From positions 1 through 51,470 of the forward strand of contig JAZNVP010000069.1 in the NCBI GenBank assembly GCA_045592865.1: a stretch of 51,470 bases of DNA, read 5' to 3'. Shown here one piece after another: positions 40,139-48,524 of this stretch (within the stretch, counting starts at the first letter, position 1; each line of letters begins with the position of its first letter). This stretch comes from RGIG9114 sp045592865. Lineage in GTDB: Bacteria; Bacillota; Clostridia; Oscillospirales; JAGBHD01. Under the pieces are notes generated by a model. The model worked only from the letters and a program-made list of their open reading frames with translations, ran no database searches and was not told the DNA's origin. Position numbers and translations under genes: made by a program.

Positions 40139-41521
40139 ATGAAAAAGACAGCACGGAAAGTATTCAATTCATTTAAGGATTTTATGAGTTGCGAGGTCGT
40201 CCCGTTCCACGCGGTAATGGGAATAATCCTCCCCGTTTTTGTTGACATTGCTCTGTCGGCAGTAATCGGCGTTGTTAACTCCGCAATGGTCAGCTCCTCG
40301 GGCCCCGGCGTTGTTTCGGCAACCAGCCTTACGGGAACGCTTGTCAGCATATTTCAGTGCTTGTTTTTGAGCGTTGCAACGGGCGGCGCGGTCGTTATTT
40401 CTCAGTATAAAGGAAAGGGCGATCTTAAAAAACTTAAAGAACATATGGGCGAACTGTTTTTCCTGGTGTTTTTGCTCGGTGTCTTGATTTCGGTTATTCT
40501 CTTTGTTTTTGCCCGTGAATTTTTCAACCTGCTTTACGGGAATCTCGACGATAAAACCGTTTTTGAAAACGGTATATTATATCTAAAAGGAATGGCGGCA
40601 TCAACCTTTCTGGTAGCCTTGTCGCAGGGTGTTCTCGCAACACTCAGAGGGCTTGGTGACGGTAAAGCCTGTATGGCGATATCGGTCGCTTCAAGCCTTG
40701 TCAGCATCATCTCCAACACCATAACGATCTATATTTTCCATATGGGGCTTTACGGTGTTATCATATCTATGACGCTAAACCGAATATGCGCCCTTACTCT
40801 CGGGGTAATTCTTTTAAAGAAATTCCATCCCGAACTGGAAATAAAGCCGAAAACATTTTTTGCACATAATAAAGAAAACGGAATGCGTATTATCAAGGTG
40901 GCGTCCCCGTTTGCGATAGAGAACCTTTTCTTCAGTGCAGGAAACGTTATAAACTCAACGATTCTCTCAAACTGCGGTGCTGTTGCTGTTGAGGTTAACG
41001 CCATAGTCGGATCTTTAATGATATTTCAACACGCGGCAATAGGCGTTGAGTCGGGCTCGGTTTCGATAGTCGGGCAGTGCGTTGGCGCAGGTGAGTTTAA
41101 ACAAGCAAAAAGGATGGTCAACCATTGCGTTATTTTCGCAATGTGCGCATCGGGGCTTATAGCGTGGCTTTTCGGACTGTTCGTTCCTATAATTATGGGG
41201 GCTTATAATCCGTCGGCAGAAGCGGCGGCGCTTATCCCAACCGTTTACTATATCTATGCCGTGATCTATCCTCTTGTTGCACCCTCTTCAACGGTCGGTG
41301 CGGCAGGGCTCAGAGCCTCGGGCGACGGAACATTCACCACTATCGGAGCTATGATCGCGATGTATGGCGTAAAGATCGTTTTGGGGTATACTCTTGCGGT
41401 CCGTCTCGGATGGGGGATTTTCGGAATATGCGTAGCGGCAGGCGGAGAGTGGCTCACCAGAGGTGTGTTGTTCACGCTTCGCAGGTTCTCAAAGAAATGG
41501 TGTTCGCATAAATTGATCTGA
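40139..41521 (+). CDS. MATE-family efflux transporter
   Basis: A 460-residue, 12-helix protein of the MATE/MOP family, exporting cationic drugs or metabolites with Na+ or H+ antiport. IMGIILPVFVDIALSAVIGVVNSAMVSS at the start and repeated Pro/Gly-rich helices in two halves (second half from about 245) support this. ATG 40139 follows GGCGGTG; an in-frame TTG eight codons earlier is less likely. Substrate unknown. Confidence 0.9.
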   Translation: MKKTARKVFNSFKDFMSCEVVPFHAVMGIILPVFVDIALSAVIGVVNSAMVSSSGPGVVSATSLTGTLVSIFQCLFLSVATGGAVVISQYKGKGDLKKLKEHMGELFFLVFLLGVLISVILFVFAREFFNLLYGNLDDKTVFENGILYLKGMAASTFLVALSQGVLATLRGLGDGKACMAISVASSLVSIISNTITIYIFHMGLYGVIISMTLNRICALTLGVILLKKFHPELEIKPKTFFAHNKENGMRIIKVASPFAIENLFFSAGNVINSTILSNCGAVAVEVNAIVGSLMIFQHAAIGVESGSVSIVGQCVGAGEFKQAKRMVNHCVIFAMCASGLIAWLFGLFVPIIMGAYNPSAEAAALIPTVYYIYAVIYPLVAPSSTVGAAGLRASGDGTFTTIGAMIAMYGVKIVLGYTLAVRLGWGIFGICVAAGGEWLTRGVLFTLRRFSKKWCSHKLI

Positions 41522-41588
41522 CACCCCTTGCAAAACGGGATAGACTGTGATAAAATAAATAAAAATTATAAATTTAAGGAGCTTTAAT

Positions 41589-41933
41589 ATGAATTTCTTT
41601 AATTTTGCAGCAGAGGCTGCAACCGGCACCTCTTCGGGTGCAGCGGGAGCAGGCGGAACAATGGGAACAATTTCCTATCTTTTAGTTATGGGCCTTGTTT
41701 TTGTTGCTTTCTATTTCATCCTTATTCGTCCTCAGAAGAAAAAGGAAAAAGAAGCAGCTAAAATGAGAGACAACCTCGAGATCGGTGATGAGATCATAAC
41801 CATCGGCGGAATAATCGGCAGAGTGGTTTCCATCAAAGAGGACCACATTGTTATCGAAACCGGTAGCGACCGTTCTAAGATAAGAATTAAGAAATGGGCT
41901 ATCCAGTCGAACGAAACGATTCACGATAATTAA
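41589..41933 (+). CDS. yajC: Preprotein translocase subunit YajC
   Basis: A 114-residue accessory protein of SecDF. A Gly/Ala-rich N-terminus, one helix (about 32-50, LLVMGLVFVAFYFILIRPQKKKEKE, where IRPQKK is the signature), then the small soluble domain LEIGDEIITIGGIIGRVVSI. AAGGAG lies about 7 nt upstream. Not beside secD or tgt as often seen. Confidence 0.95.
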   Translation: MNFFNFAAEAATGTSSGAAGAGGTMGTISYLLVMGLVFVAFYFILIRPQKKKEKEAAKMRDNLEIGDEIITIGGIIGRVVSIKEDHIVIETGSDRSKIRIKKWAIQSNETIHDN

Positions 41934-41947
41934 ATAGCATAAAATTC

Positions 41948-41991
41948 ACCCTTTCCGAATAGTTATTAACTGAACGGAAAAGGGTGTTTTT
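41948..41991 (+). terminator. yajC terminator
   Basis: CACCCTTTCCG (41948-41958) pairs with CGGAAAAGGGTG (41975-41986), one bulged A, followed by T5. Confidence 0.78.
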
Positions 41992-42023
41992 ATTTGTCCG
42001 CCCTTTTCGGAAAGGCGGAAATT

Positions 42024-42401
42024 ATGAGCGAGTCAGTAGGATTAGTTAAAAAAATAAAGGTCTCACTTTTATCACTCGGTGCGGGAATTTTGGCAAGTGT
42101 TTTGTTTTTGGCGCTATTTTCGGTTCTGGTGTCAAACATATCAATGCCGCATAGCCTTTTCACGCTGTTTTCAACGGTCGCTCTCGTTATAGGAGCGCTG
42201 GTGTCGGGCCTTATAAGCGGCGCTGTCTATAAACGAAAAGGAATTCTGTGCGGCGTTATCGGTGGACTGCTTTTATACGCAGTTATATTTTTAGTCTCCC
42301 TTTTCGTGTCGGGTCAGATCGGCGTTATCGCGGTGCTCAAACTCGTTATATGCGCAGTTTCGGGCGCGGCGGGCGGCATAATAGGGGTCAACAGAGGATA
42401 A
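42024..42401 (+). CDS. TIGR04086-family membrane protein
   Basis: A 125-residue, four-helix protein: KVSLLSLGAGILASVLFLALFS, SGLISGAVYKRKGILCGVIGGLL and SGAAGGIIGVNRG match the TIGR04086 pattern, commonly found next to yajC in Clostridia. Function unknown. ATG 42024 has AAGGCGG upstream. Confidence 0.85.
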   Translation: MSESVGLVKKIKVSLLSLGAGILASVLFLALFSVLVSNISMPHSLFTLFSTVALVIGALVSGLISGAVYKRKGILCGVIGGLLLYAVIFLVSLFVSGQIGVIAVLKLVICAVSGAAGGIIGVNRG

Positions 42402-42419
42402 AAAACTCGGCTCTTAGGC

Positions 42420-42598
42420 GTTGTATACGTAAGGATACAACGACAGTTTTATTCTCCAAAGGCGAGTTATATTGCTTCGCAGTGATATTTGGACTAAAGT
42501 TCAAGTGATATTGCCTTCGGCAGTTTATGGCGAATAAAATATCACTAAAACCGATATGTTTTAATATCACTTTTGATTTATCAAAAATATCACTGTGA
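42420..42598 (+). repeat. hairpin array with AGTGATATT / AATATCACT linkers
   Basis: After a GTTGTAT/ATACAAC hairpin (42420-42441), the nonamer AGTGATATT occurs twice (42481-42489 and 42504-42512), then its complement AATATCACT three times (about 42538-42546, 42563-42571 and 42586-42594). Between them are different short hairpins: GCTTCGC, TTGGACT/AGTTCAA, TGCC-TTC-GGCA, AAAAC/GTTTT and TTTTGA/TCAAAA. The switch in linker orientation at the middle makes the whole block a large imperfect inverted repeat. No coding sequence. Confidence 0.8.
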
Positions 42599-42607
42599 GA
42601 CAAAATT

Positions 42608-42640
42608 AAAAGATGCACGAAATATTCGTGCATCTTTTTT
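42608..42640. terminator. terminator of the minus-strand HAD gene
   Basis: AAAAGATGCACGAA, loop ATA, TTCGTGCATCTTTT: a 14-bp stem with T-runs both ways. Confidence 0.88.
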
Positions 42641-43284
42641 TATAACGATAACACTATGTTTTTCAAATCTTTACTTGTTTTTGCGATATAGTCGGCACCA
42701 GCTTTTATAAGCTCGTTTTCCTCGGGGAAGCCGAACTCGGCGCCGACCGTTTTCATTCCGAACATCTTTCCCGCGAGTATATCAAACTTTCGGTCACCGA
42801 CCATAACCGAATTTTTGGGGTCGATTCCGGTTTCCTTAATTGCGTATTCGATAACCGCTTCCTTTGTTGCTCTTTCTTCCTCGAGGGTGTTTCCTGCAAC
42901 AAAGTCGAAGTATTTATATATGCCGAAATGCTTTAGTATCTCCACCGTGTAGATCTCGGGTTTGCTCGTTGCAATCAGAAGCTTTTTGCCCTTTTCTTTA
43001 AGGGCAGAGAGCATTTCTTCTGTGTGAGGGTAGATTTCATTTTCGAAAAGGCCGGTAACAGAAAAATATTCGCGGTATTTCCACATAGCCTTTACCGCCT
43101 CTTCTTCCGAGAAACCGTAATACCTCATAAAAGAATCGGTGAGCGGGGGCCCTATGAATTTATTAAGAGAGGAGAGGTTTTCGGTTTCTATCCCGTAGGA
43201 CCGAAGTGCGTAAGCCACCGATTTGGTTATGCCGAGGCTCGGGTCGGTTAGCGTTCCGTCGAGGTCAAATAAGAAGTTATCCAT
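42640..43284 (-). CDS. HAD hydrolase, phosphoglycolate phosphatase-like
   Basis: A 214-residue HAD IA phosphatase. Motif I FDLDGTLTDPSLGI, motif II LIATSKPE, Lys in RATKEAVIEYA, motif IV MVGDRKFDILAGK. Cap residues fit the Gph/PpaX-like group. Substrate undetermined. It overlaps the upstream eamA gene by 8 bases and has AGGGAAAAGG before its ATG, so is translationally coupled. Confidence 0.9.
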   Translation of the reverse strand: MDNFLFDLDGTLTDPSLGITKSVAYALRSYGIETENLSSLNKFIGPPLTDSFMRYYGFSEEEAVKAMWKYREYFSVTGLFENEIYPHTEEMLSALKEKGKKLLIATSKPEIYTVEILKHFGIYKYFDFVAGNTLEEERATKEAVIEYAIKETGIDPKNSVMVGDRKFDILAGKMFGMKTVGAEFGFPEENELIKAGADYIAKTSKDLKNIVLSL

Positions 43285-44179
43285 CCTTTTCCCTGCCTTT
43301 CATATTAACGCCCCAAACGCCGAGAATAATTAAAAAGGAGCAAACAAGCTCGATGGGCGAGAGACTTTCTTTCAGAATAAGAATTCCTGCGAAAAGTGAG
43401 ACGACCGTTGTAATATTTGCAAAAGAAGCGGCGCGGACCACGCTTATGTTAGCCGTCGCGTAGTTATAGAGCATAAACGCGCCAATGCTTGAAACGACCG
43501 AGAGGTAAGCTATGGAGCCCCAGAAAGAAAGGCTTCCCGTTGCCCTTAAAAGCTCTGAAGCAAACTCTCCGCGGTGGGTGAGAAGGGCGATTATATTAAA
43601 CCCGATGGCGCCGATTATAAACATAACGAAGGTTTTCTCGGAAGGAGAAAAGTGAGAGGAAACGTTCCTGCTTAAAATGTTGAACACCGCCGCGCAAACA
43701 ACTGCACCGAGAAGAAGCAGTATTCCGAGAAGCGAACTTTTGCCGCCGCTTTCGGAAACGAGACTGATAATAATAACCGAAACGAGCGAGAGAAAAGAAA
43801 AGAGAATTTGACGAAGGGTCGGCTTCTCTTTCAGAAAGACGGTCGACAGTAAAATAACGGCAACGGGAACGAGCGAGATAAGAACTCCGCTCAGTGCCGA
43901 CGAGGTGGCGTTAATACCGTAAACCTCTAAAATGAAGTATAAAAGGGGTTGGGCAACCGCCATAAGAACAAGCTTTAGCATCGGTTTGTTTTTAAAATTC
44001 AGTTTAATTATTCCGAAGCACCATAAAAGCGCCATTATAAGAGCCGCGACGGTGAAACGGACGGCAATGGTTATAATCGGCGATGCGACCGATAGCGCCA
44101 CCTTCGAAAAAAGGAAGCTGAAGCCGAATATGGTGTTGGCGGTCAGTGCCGCGAGGGCACCCTTAAGATTTTTGCTCAT
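43277..44179 (-). CDS. EamA/DMT-family transporter
   Basis: A 300-residue, ten-helix drug/metabolite transporter made of two EamA repeats: ALTANTIFGFSFLFSKVAL in the first and SIAYLSVVSSIGAFMLYNYATANISVVRAASFANITTVV in the second. Probably exports or imports a small metabolite. AAAGGA lies before the ATG; good promoter upstream. Confidence 0.92.
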   Translation of the reverse strand: MSKNLKGALAALTANTIFGFSFLFSKVALSVASPIITIAVRFTVAALIMALLWCFGIIKLNFKNKPMLKLVLMAVAQPLLYFILEVYGINATSSALSGVLISLVPVAVILLSTVFLKEKPTLRQILFSFLSLVSVIIISLVSESGGKSSLLGILLLLGAVVCAAVFNILSRNVSSHFSPSEKTFVMFIIGAIGFNIIALLTHRGEFASELLRATGSLSFWGSIAYLSVVSSIGAFMLYNYATANISVVRAASFANITTVVSLFAGILILKESLSPIELVCSFLIILGVWGVNMKGREKDG

Positions 44180-44209
44180 TTCGTTTTTTCCTTTGTTTTT
44201 AATGGTTAA

Positions 44210-44238
44210 ATAATATCATAAAAAAGTTTCGGTTTCAA
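44210..44238 (-). promoter_or_regulatory. promoter of the eamA-HAD operon
   Basis: On the minus strand TTGAAA (44238-44233), 17-nt spacer, TATTAT (44215-44210). Confidence 0.75.
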
Positions 44239-44241
44239 GTA

Positions 44242-44270
44242 TTGACAAATGTGGAGCGCAAAGATAATAT
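44242..44270 (+). promoter_or_regulatory. promoter of the amidohydrolase gene
   Basis: TTGACA (44242-44247), 17-nt spacer, TAATAT (44265-44270). It begins 3 bases from the divergent -35 box, so the two promoters are back to back. Confidence 0.65.
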
Positions 44271-44291
44271 GAAGAAAAAGAGGGTGGAAAT

Positions 44292-45269
44292 GTGTTTAGT
44301 GAAAAAATGGTTTATAAAACAAAAGATGAAGAGGCGATAAAAATTCTTTCGGACTTTTTGCCCGATAAGATTTTTGATGCCCACGCGCATATATATGATA
44401 AAGGTTTTGCACCGTCGATAAACGGGGCAAGGCTCGATTTTAATAAATATAAGGAAGAGATGTCAAAACTGCTTTGCAGTCCCGAAAAGTTGGGGGCAAA
44501 CCTAATCGTTTTCCCTGAAAAATCAATGAGCGTGAAGCTAAGCGACGAAATACTGGTTTCGGAGCTTAAAGTTCACACTGATTGCGTCGGAGAGATAATC
44601 GTTCGCCCCGACGATACGGCAGAGGATATAGAAAAAAGGATTGTTCACAAAAACATAAAGGGATTTAAATGCTATCACGTTTTTGCAAAGCGCGAGGATA
44701 CCTGGAATGCAGATATCGGAGAATATCTTCCCGAAAGCGCTTTTGAGGTTGCCGAAAAATACGGAATGGTAATAACGCTTCATATGGTTAAGGATAGGTC
44801 TTTAGCTGATGAAGAAAATATAAAATATATTCGCAAAATGGCGGTAAGATACCCGAATGCAAAACTTATCTTAGCCCACGCGGCAAGGTCGTTTGCTTCA
44901 TGGACGGGTGTTGAAGCGGTCGAACGGGTTGCAGATTTAGAAAACGTATGGTTTGATTTTTCTGCAGTCTGCGAGTCTCCTGCAATGTTTCAGATAATGA
45001 AAAAAGCGGGGAACCAAAGATGTATGTGGGGAAGCGACTATCCCGTTTGCCGCCCGAGAGGAAAGTGTGTTTCTCTTGCCGACGGGTTTTATTGGATCTA
45101 TGAGAGTGATCTTAAAAACTTCCAAAGTAATACTCCTATAAATGACTGGCCGATTGCTGTCGAGGGGCTTATGGCGGTTCGTCAGGCGTGTCTGATGGCC
45201 GACTTAGGAAGAAAAGAAATAGAGGATCTTTTCTATAATAACGCAATAAGACTTTGGGGTCTTAAATGA
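44292..45269 (+). CDS. Amidohydrolase-2 family metal-dependent hydrolase
   Basis: A 325-residue TIM-barrel hydrolase. FDAHAHIYD gives the metal-binding His31 and His33; TLHMVKD, LAHAARSFASW and WGSDYPVCRPRGK supply the later His and Asp ligands. This resembles uronate-isomerase-like or decarboxylase-type amidohydrolase-2 proteins; substrate unknown. GTG start with GGGTGG upstream; the ATG two bases earlier is out of frame. Confidence 0.88.
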   Translation: MFSEKMVYKTKDEEAIKILSDFLPDKIFDAHAHIYDKGFAPSINGARLDFNKYKEEMSKLLCSPEKLGANLIVFPEKSMSVKLSDEILVSELKVHTDCVGEIIVRPDDTAEDIEKRIVHKNIKGFKCYHVFAKREDTWNADIGEYLPESAFEVAEKYGMVITLHMVKDRSLADEENIKYIRKMAVRYPNAKLILAHAARSFASWTGVEAVERVADLENVWFDFSAVCESPAMFQIMKKAGNQRCMWGSDYPVCRPRGKCVSLADGFYWIYESDLKNFQSNTPINDWPIAVEGLMAVRQACLMADLGRKEIEDLFYNNAIRLWGLK

Positions 45270-45273
45270 AAAA

Positions 45274-45301
45274 CGCCCGTGGAAACACGGGCGGCTTTTT
45301 T
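45274..45301. terminator. terminator between converging genes
   Basis: CGCCCGTG, loop GAAA, CACGGGCG, then GCTTTTTT on the plus strand. Confidence 0.88.
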
Positions 45302-46313
45302 ATAGATACTTTTCCATCTTTTTTAATAGGTTTTCAGCGTAGCAGGTAAAACCTTTGTCATTCGGGTGGAGAACCAGATCTCCGAATAAATTCTCGTCGC
45401 ACGGGAAAAGGTCATATCCTGAAATTAAGATAACATTGGGGATTTTGGCAACTATCTCGGCAATAATCGGCTCCACGTCGGAATGTTTTCCGAAAATATC
45501 GTTGCAGATGGAGTCTTTTCTCGGGATTGGTGTAATAGCAAATATCGGAGTTTCGGGGTAAAGTTTTCTTAAATTCTCGTAGAAGTTTTTGCAGTTTTCT
45601 CTGAACTCTTGCTTGGTTTTATGAGAAAAGTCGTTAGTTCCGTAAGCCACGGTGATAAGGTCGGGGGTAAATTCGTCCTTTAATTTAGCAAGGTCGGGGC
45701 AGAAAACTTCTCCGCCGATAGCCTTGTTATAAAGCTCTGCGCCGATGCGGTCGGCAAGTTTTTGAACGTAACCGGCTGAGGTGTAAAGAGAATCGTAACC
45801 GTGGGTTATAGAGTCGCCGAATGCGAGAAGACTTCTGTTTTTCTTAAGAGGTGTAAAATAAGCGCCGTCGTCAAGTGAAAGCTCGGAAAGGGAGAGAGAT
45901 GCCGACCAGGGAAGATAAATTTCCACCACTTTGTCGCCTTCGCCTAAGTCGGTTTCTTTACTAAAGGACCCTGCGGGAAGAGCCATTATGTGATAGGGGT
46001 TCTCAATGTGAAGTCCCTCGTATTTGTTAATGCTATCCACCATTTTCCCGTTAACGAAAACGTCGGCAGAATAGTATTTCCTGGAAGACTTAAAAACGAT
46101 CTCACCTGCAAGTTTAAGGCTTTTGCTGTTAGTCTTAAAGTAAAGGCGAATACCCGCGGTGGCAAACGTCTTTTCATAAAAATCACTTTGTGTTTTCAGA
46201 TAATAGGCTTCCTGTTCTTTTGTGAATCGGTGAAAAGATATTTTTCCGTCTGTTTCTTCGGTATAGGCCGCGCCAAGAACTGCGGCAGAAATATCTTTGT
46301 ATCCAAGTTTCAA
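45300..46313 (-). CDS. Two-domain SGNH/GDSL hydrolase
   Basis: A 337-residue esterase. Residues 1-155 form a beta-rich N-terminal domain; the SGNH domain then shows block I FGDSITHGYDS (nucleophile Ser), Gly in IGGEVF, block III AYGTNDF, and block V LHPNDKG (catalytic Asp-x-x-His order as in the family). The architecture resembles carbohydrate esterases (CE2/CE3-like) that deacetylate sugars. No signal peptide. TTG 46313 is favoured by GGGGGTGC six bases upstream; the in-frame GTG at 46322 overlaps that site. Confidence 0.88.
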   Translation of the reverse strand: MKLGYKDISAAVLGAAYTEETDGKISFHRFTKEQEAYYLKTQSDFYEKTFATAGIRLYFKTNSKSLKLAGEIVFKSSRKYYSADVFVNGKMVDSINKYEGLHIENPYHIMALPAGSFSKETDLGEGDKVVEIYLPWSASLSLSELSLDDGAYFTPLKKNRSLLAFGDSITHGYDSLYTSAGYVQKLADRIGAELYNKAIGGEVFCPDLAKLKDEFTPDLITVAYGTNDFSHKTKQEFRENCKNFYENLRKLYPETPIFAITPIPRKDSICNDIFGKHSDVEPIIAEIVAKIPNVILISGYDLFPCDENLFGDLVLHPNDKGFTCYAENLLKKMEKYL

Positions 46314-46344
46314 AACGAGCACCCCCTAATTTTTTCACAAACCA

Positions 46345-46373
46345 ATAATACCACAGAGAAAAAGCGGTTTCAA
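46345..46373 (-). promoter_or_regulatory. promoter of the SGNH hydrolase gene
   Basis: On the minus strand TTGAAA (46373-46368), 17-nt spacer, TATTAT (46350-46345). Confidence 0.75.
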
Positions 46374-46443
46374 TAGGATTTCCTTTGCTTTTTTTGGAGA
46401 TTGTGATATGATATTAAAAAATACTGATAGGGAGTGCCCGAGA

Positions 46444-47322
46444 ATGTATGAACTGATAAAGGTAACCGAGAAATGCTTTTACGTAAACTGCCCTGCAAAA
46501 ATTGGAATTGTTAAAATCTCAGATGATGAGGTAATGCTTATTGACAGCGGAAACGATAAGGACGCAGGCAAAAAGGTTTTAAAGATATTAAATGAAAACT
46601 CTTTGAAACTTAAAATGATTGTTAACACCCATTCCCACGCAGACCATATCGGCGGCAACAGATATCTTTCAGAGCAAACGGGTTGCAAAGTTTATGCTCC
46701 TGAAAAAGAGTGCCCGTTTATAGAAAACACCCTATTAGAGCCGTCTTTTTTGTTCGGAGCATATCCAATGAAAGCGCTTAGAGGTAAATTCCTTATGGCA
46801 AAAGAAACGGAAGCCGAGCCTTTGAGTGAAGGCGTTTTGCCCGAAGGCTTCGAGATAATAAACCTTGCGGGACATTCCTATTCTATGGTGGGAATAAAAA
46901 CTCCCGATAACGTGTTTTATATTGGCGATTGTCTTTCAGCAAAGGAGACCCTCGATAAGTATAAAATCGTGTTCCTTTATGACGTAGAACAGTATATAAA
47001 CACCCTTGAAACCGTTAAGGGAATGACTGCAAAAATGTTTATCCCGTCGCATGCAGCGGCATCAGAAGACATATCGCTTCTTGCCGAATATAACGTAGAG
47101 AAAGTGAAAGAAATAGCCGATAAAATTAAGGAAATTTGCTCTGTTCCAACCGGTTTTGAAGACCTGTTAAAACAGATTTTCGATGAATACGCTCTTATAA
47201 TGACAGCCGAGCAGTATGTCCTTGTTGGGAGCACGGTAAGGTCTTACCTCTCGTATCTTTATGACCGCGGAGAAATAACGATAAAAATAGAAAACAACAA
47301 ATTTTTGTGGGAAACAGTGTAA
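46444..47322 (+). CDS. Metallo-beta-lactamase-fold hydrolase
   Basis: A 292-residue MBL-fold protein. The metal motif is NTHSHADHIGG (His63, His65, Asp67, His68), with LAGHSYSMVGI and YIGDCLSA following, and a C-terminal helical extension (about 205-292) that resembles a winged-helix MBL-associated domain. Substrate unknown; glyoxalase-II-like or lactonase activity is possible. ATG 46444 is preceded by GGGAG; an in-frame ATG 12 codons earlier lies on the promoter-like TATGAT. Confidence 0.88.
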   Translation: MYELIKVTEKCFYVNCPAKIGIVKISDDEVMLIDSGNDKDAGKKVLKILNENSLKLKMIVNTHSHADHIGGNRYLSEQTGCKVYAPEKECPFIENTLLEPSFLFGAYPMKALRGKFLMAKETEAEPLSEGVLPEGFEIINLAGHSYSMVGIKTPDNVFYIGDCLSAKETLDKYKIVFLYDVEQYINTLETVKGMTAKMFIPSHAAASEDISLLAEYNVEKVKEIADKIKEICSVPTGFEDLLKQIFDEYALIMTAEQYVLVGSTVRSYLSYLYDRGEITIKIENNKFLWETV

Positions 47323-47324
47323 GA

Positions 47325-47358
47325 AGAAAGCAGATGCTAAATAGCATCTGCTTTCTTA
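47325..47358. terminator. bidirectional terminator
   Basis: AAGAAAGCAGATGCT, loop AAAT, AGCATCTGCTTTCTT: a 15-bp stem between converging genes. Confidence 0.88.
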
Positions 47359-47360
47359 GT

Positions 47361-47975
47361 TTATTTAAATTTTCCGCAGTTTTTGTCAAAAGAGGGGTTA
47401 CAAGCATAGTAGTTTTTGCTGTTTAATTTCTCGGTGGTGTTTCTGAGCGCTTCACCGAAACGCTGGTAATGAACGACCTCGCGCTGACGCAGGAACTTGA
47501 TGGGGTCGCGAACGTCGGGGTCGTCGCAAAGGCGCAGAATATTATCGTAGGTGGTTCTTGCCTTCTGCTCTGCCGCAAGGTCTTCGTGAAGGTCGGTTAT
47601 CGGGTCGCCTTTGCTCTGGAAATAAGCCGCAGTGAAGGGTGCGCCCGAAGCGGCGACGGGATAGATACCTGTGGTGTGGTCTACGAAATAGGTGTCAAAT
47701 CCACTCTTCTTAATCTCGTCAATGGAGAGGTTTTTGGTAAGCTGATAAAGTATAGCCGAAACCATCTCAATGTGCCCGAGTTCTTCGGTAGCAATATCCG
47801 TAAGGAGCCCTTTTACCTCGCCTGTTGGCGCGGTGTAGCGCTGACTTAAATAACGGAGCGAAGCGGCGGTTTCACCGTCGGGGCCGCCAAGCTGTGAAAT
47901 TATAACCTGAGCCAACTTCGGATTAGGATTTTTTATTTTAACAGGATACTGTAATTTTTTCTCATATACCCACAT
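47361..47975 (-). CDS. cotJC: Spore coat protein CotJC (manganese-catalase family)
   Basis: A 204-residue ferritin-like di-metal protein: MWVYEKKLQYPVKI, KLAQVIISQLGGPDGETAASLRYLSQRY, then TDIATEELGHIEMVSAILYQL and HEDLAAEQKARTTYDNIL supply the Glu/His ligands. CotJC is a minor spore-coat catalase. GGGAGG lies before ATG 47975; its start overlaps the cotJB stop by one base. Confidence 0.95.
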   Translation of the reverse strand: MWVYEKKLQYPVKIKNPNPKLAQVIISQLGGPDGETAASLRYLSQRYTAPTGEVKGLLTDIATEELGHIEMVSAILYQLTKNLSIDEIKKSGFDTYFVDHTTGIYPVAASGAPFTAAYFQSKGDPITDLHEDLAAEQKARTTYDNILRLCDDPDVRDPIKFLRQREVVHYQRFGEALRNTTEKLNSKNYYACNPSFDKNCGKFK

Positions 47976-48229
47976 TATGCTTCTACCTCCCAAGGCCAAG
48001 GATTATCCACATAGGTGAAACGGTCGGTGTAGTTTTTATAACCTGTGGCGGTTATGGGACCGTATTTTTCTTCATAATCGCGAACCGCGTCTTTTCTGAG
48101 TTCGCGGTATTTGTTTAAATATCTGATAGCTTCGGTGTTATTGGGGTGGTTATCTAAAAATTCGTTTGTTTCTGTTAACACGAAGTCGCAAACCTGAATT
48201 CTTTTTAAGAGCATCTGTCTGTTAGTCAC
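47975..48229 (-). CDS. cotJB: Spore coat protein CotJB
   Basis: An 84-residue coat protein: LLKRIQVCDFVLTETNEFLDNHPNNTEAI, YYxKY-like AVRDYEEKYGPIT and C-terminal WPWE are characteristic. GTG 48229 with GGGAGGTGG upstream is chosen; it lies within the end of cotJA, giving an 8-base overlap. Confidence 0.93.
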   Translation of the reverse strand: MTNRQMLLKRIQVCDFVLTETNEFLDNHPNNTEAIRYLNKYRELRKDAVRDYEEKYGPITATGYKNYTDRFTYVDNPWPWEVEA

Positions 48230-48419
48230 AGGCGCCACCTCCCAAAAAGGGTTTATCGAGTTGTTCGAAGATGGTTCCTCTCGAAAAGCCGAGGTCCGAG
48301 TCGTATATCTTCTGCCATTTTTGCATCTCAACGTATGCCATAACGGGAAGGCCGGTGTTTCCGTAACGGTTTTCGGAAAGGTTGGCTTTCGTGTAGAACA
48401 CAGAATAATCGTTCTGCAA
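48222..48419 (-). CDS. cotJA: Spore coat associated protein CotJA
   Basis: A 65-residue protein with GLPVMAYVEMQKWQKIYD and the C-terminal FEQLDKPFLGGGACD, the family hallmark. TTG 48419 is the likely start: AAAGGAG lies 8 nt upstream, and longer in-frame versions have no site. First gene of cotJABC, with a candidate mother-cell promoter upstream. Confidence 0.88.
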   Translation of the reverse strand: MQNDYSVFYTKANLSENRYGNTGLPVMAYVEMQKWQKIYDSDLGFSRGTIFEQLDKPFLGGGACD

Positions 48420-48455
48420 AGAGAATTCTCCTTTCGTTTTTGTGGCAGCCTTCCC

Positions 48456-48485
48456 TATATTATATGTCCATTCTTGGTTTGCGGT
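48456..48485 (-). promoter_or_regulatory. candidate sporulation (sigma-E or sigma-K) promoter of cotJ
   Basis: On the minus strand CATATAATA (48466-48458) matches the sigma-K -10 (CATAnnnTA) and is close to the sigma-E -10. ACC (48485-48483) lies 16 bases upstream. A TTGACA-type box is absent. In Bacillus, cotJ is sigma-E dependent. Confidence 0.45.
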
Positions 48486-48496
48486 GCAAAAAAACA

Positions 48497-48520
48497 AGCA
48501 GTTCCAATTAAGGAACTGCT
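48497..48520 (-). terminator. terminator of the SLOG-like gene
   Basis: AGCAGTTCC and GGAACTGCT form a 9-bp stem; on the minus strand it is followed by TGTTTTTTT. Confidence 0.82.
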
Positions 48521-48524
48521 CTCT

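Noticed and set aside
39211..42598. CRISPR arrays
   Set aside because: Repeat units are only 7-9 bases with hairpin spacers of 7-17 bases, and no cas genes are present.
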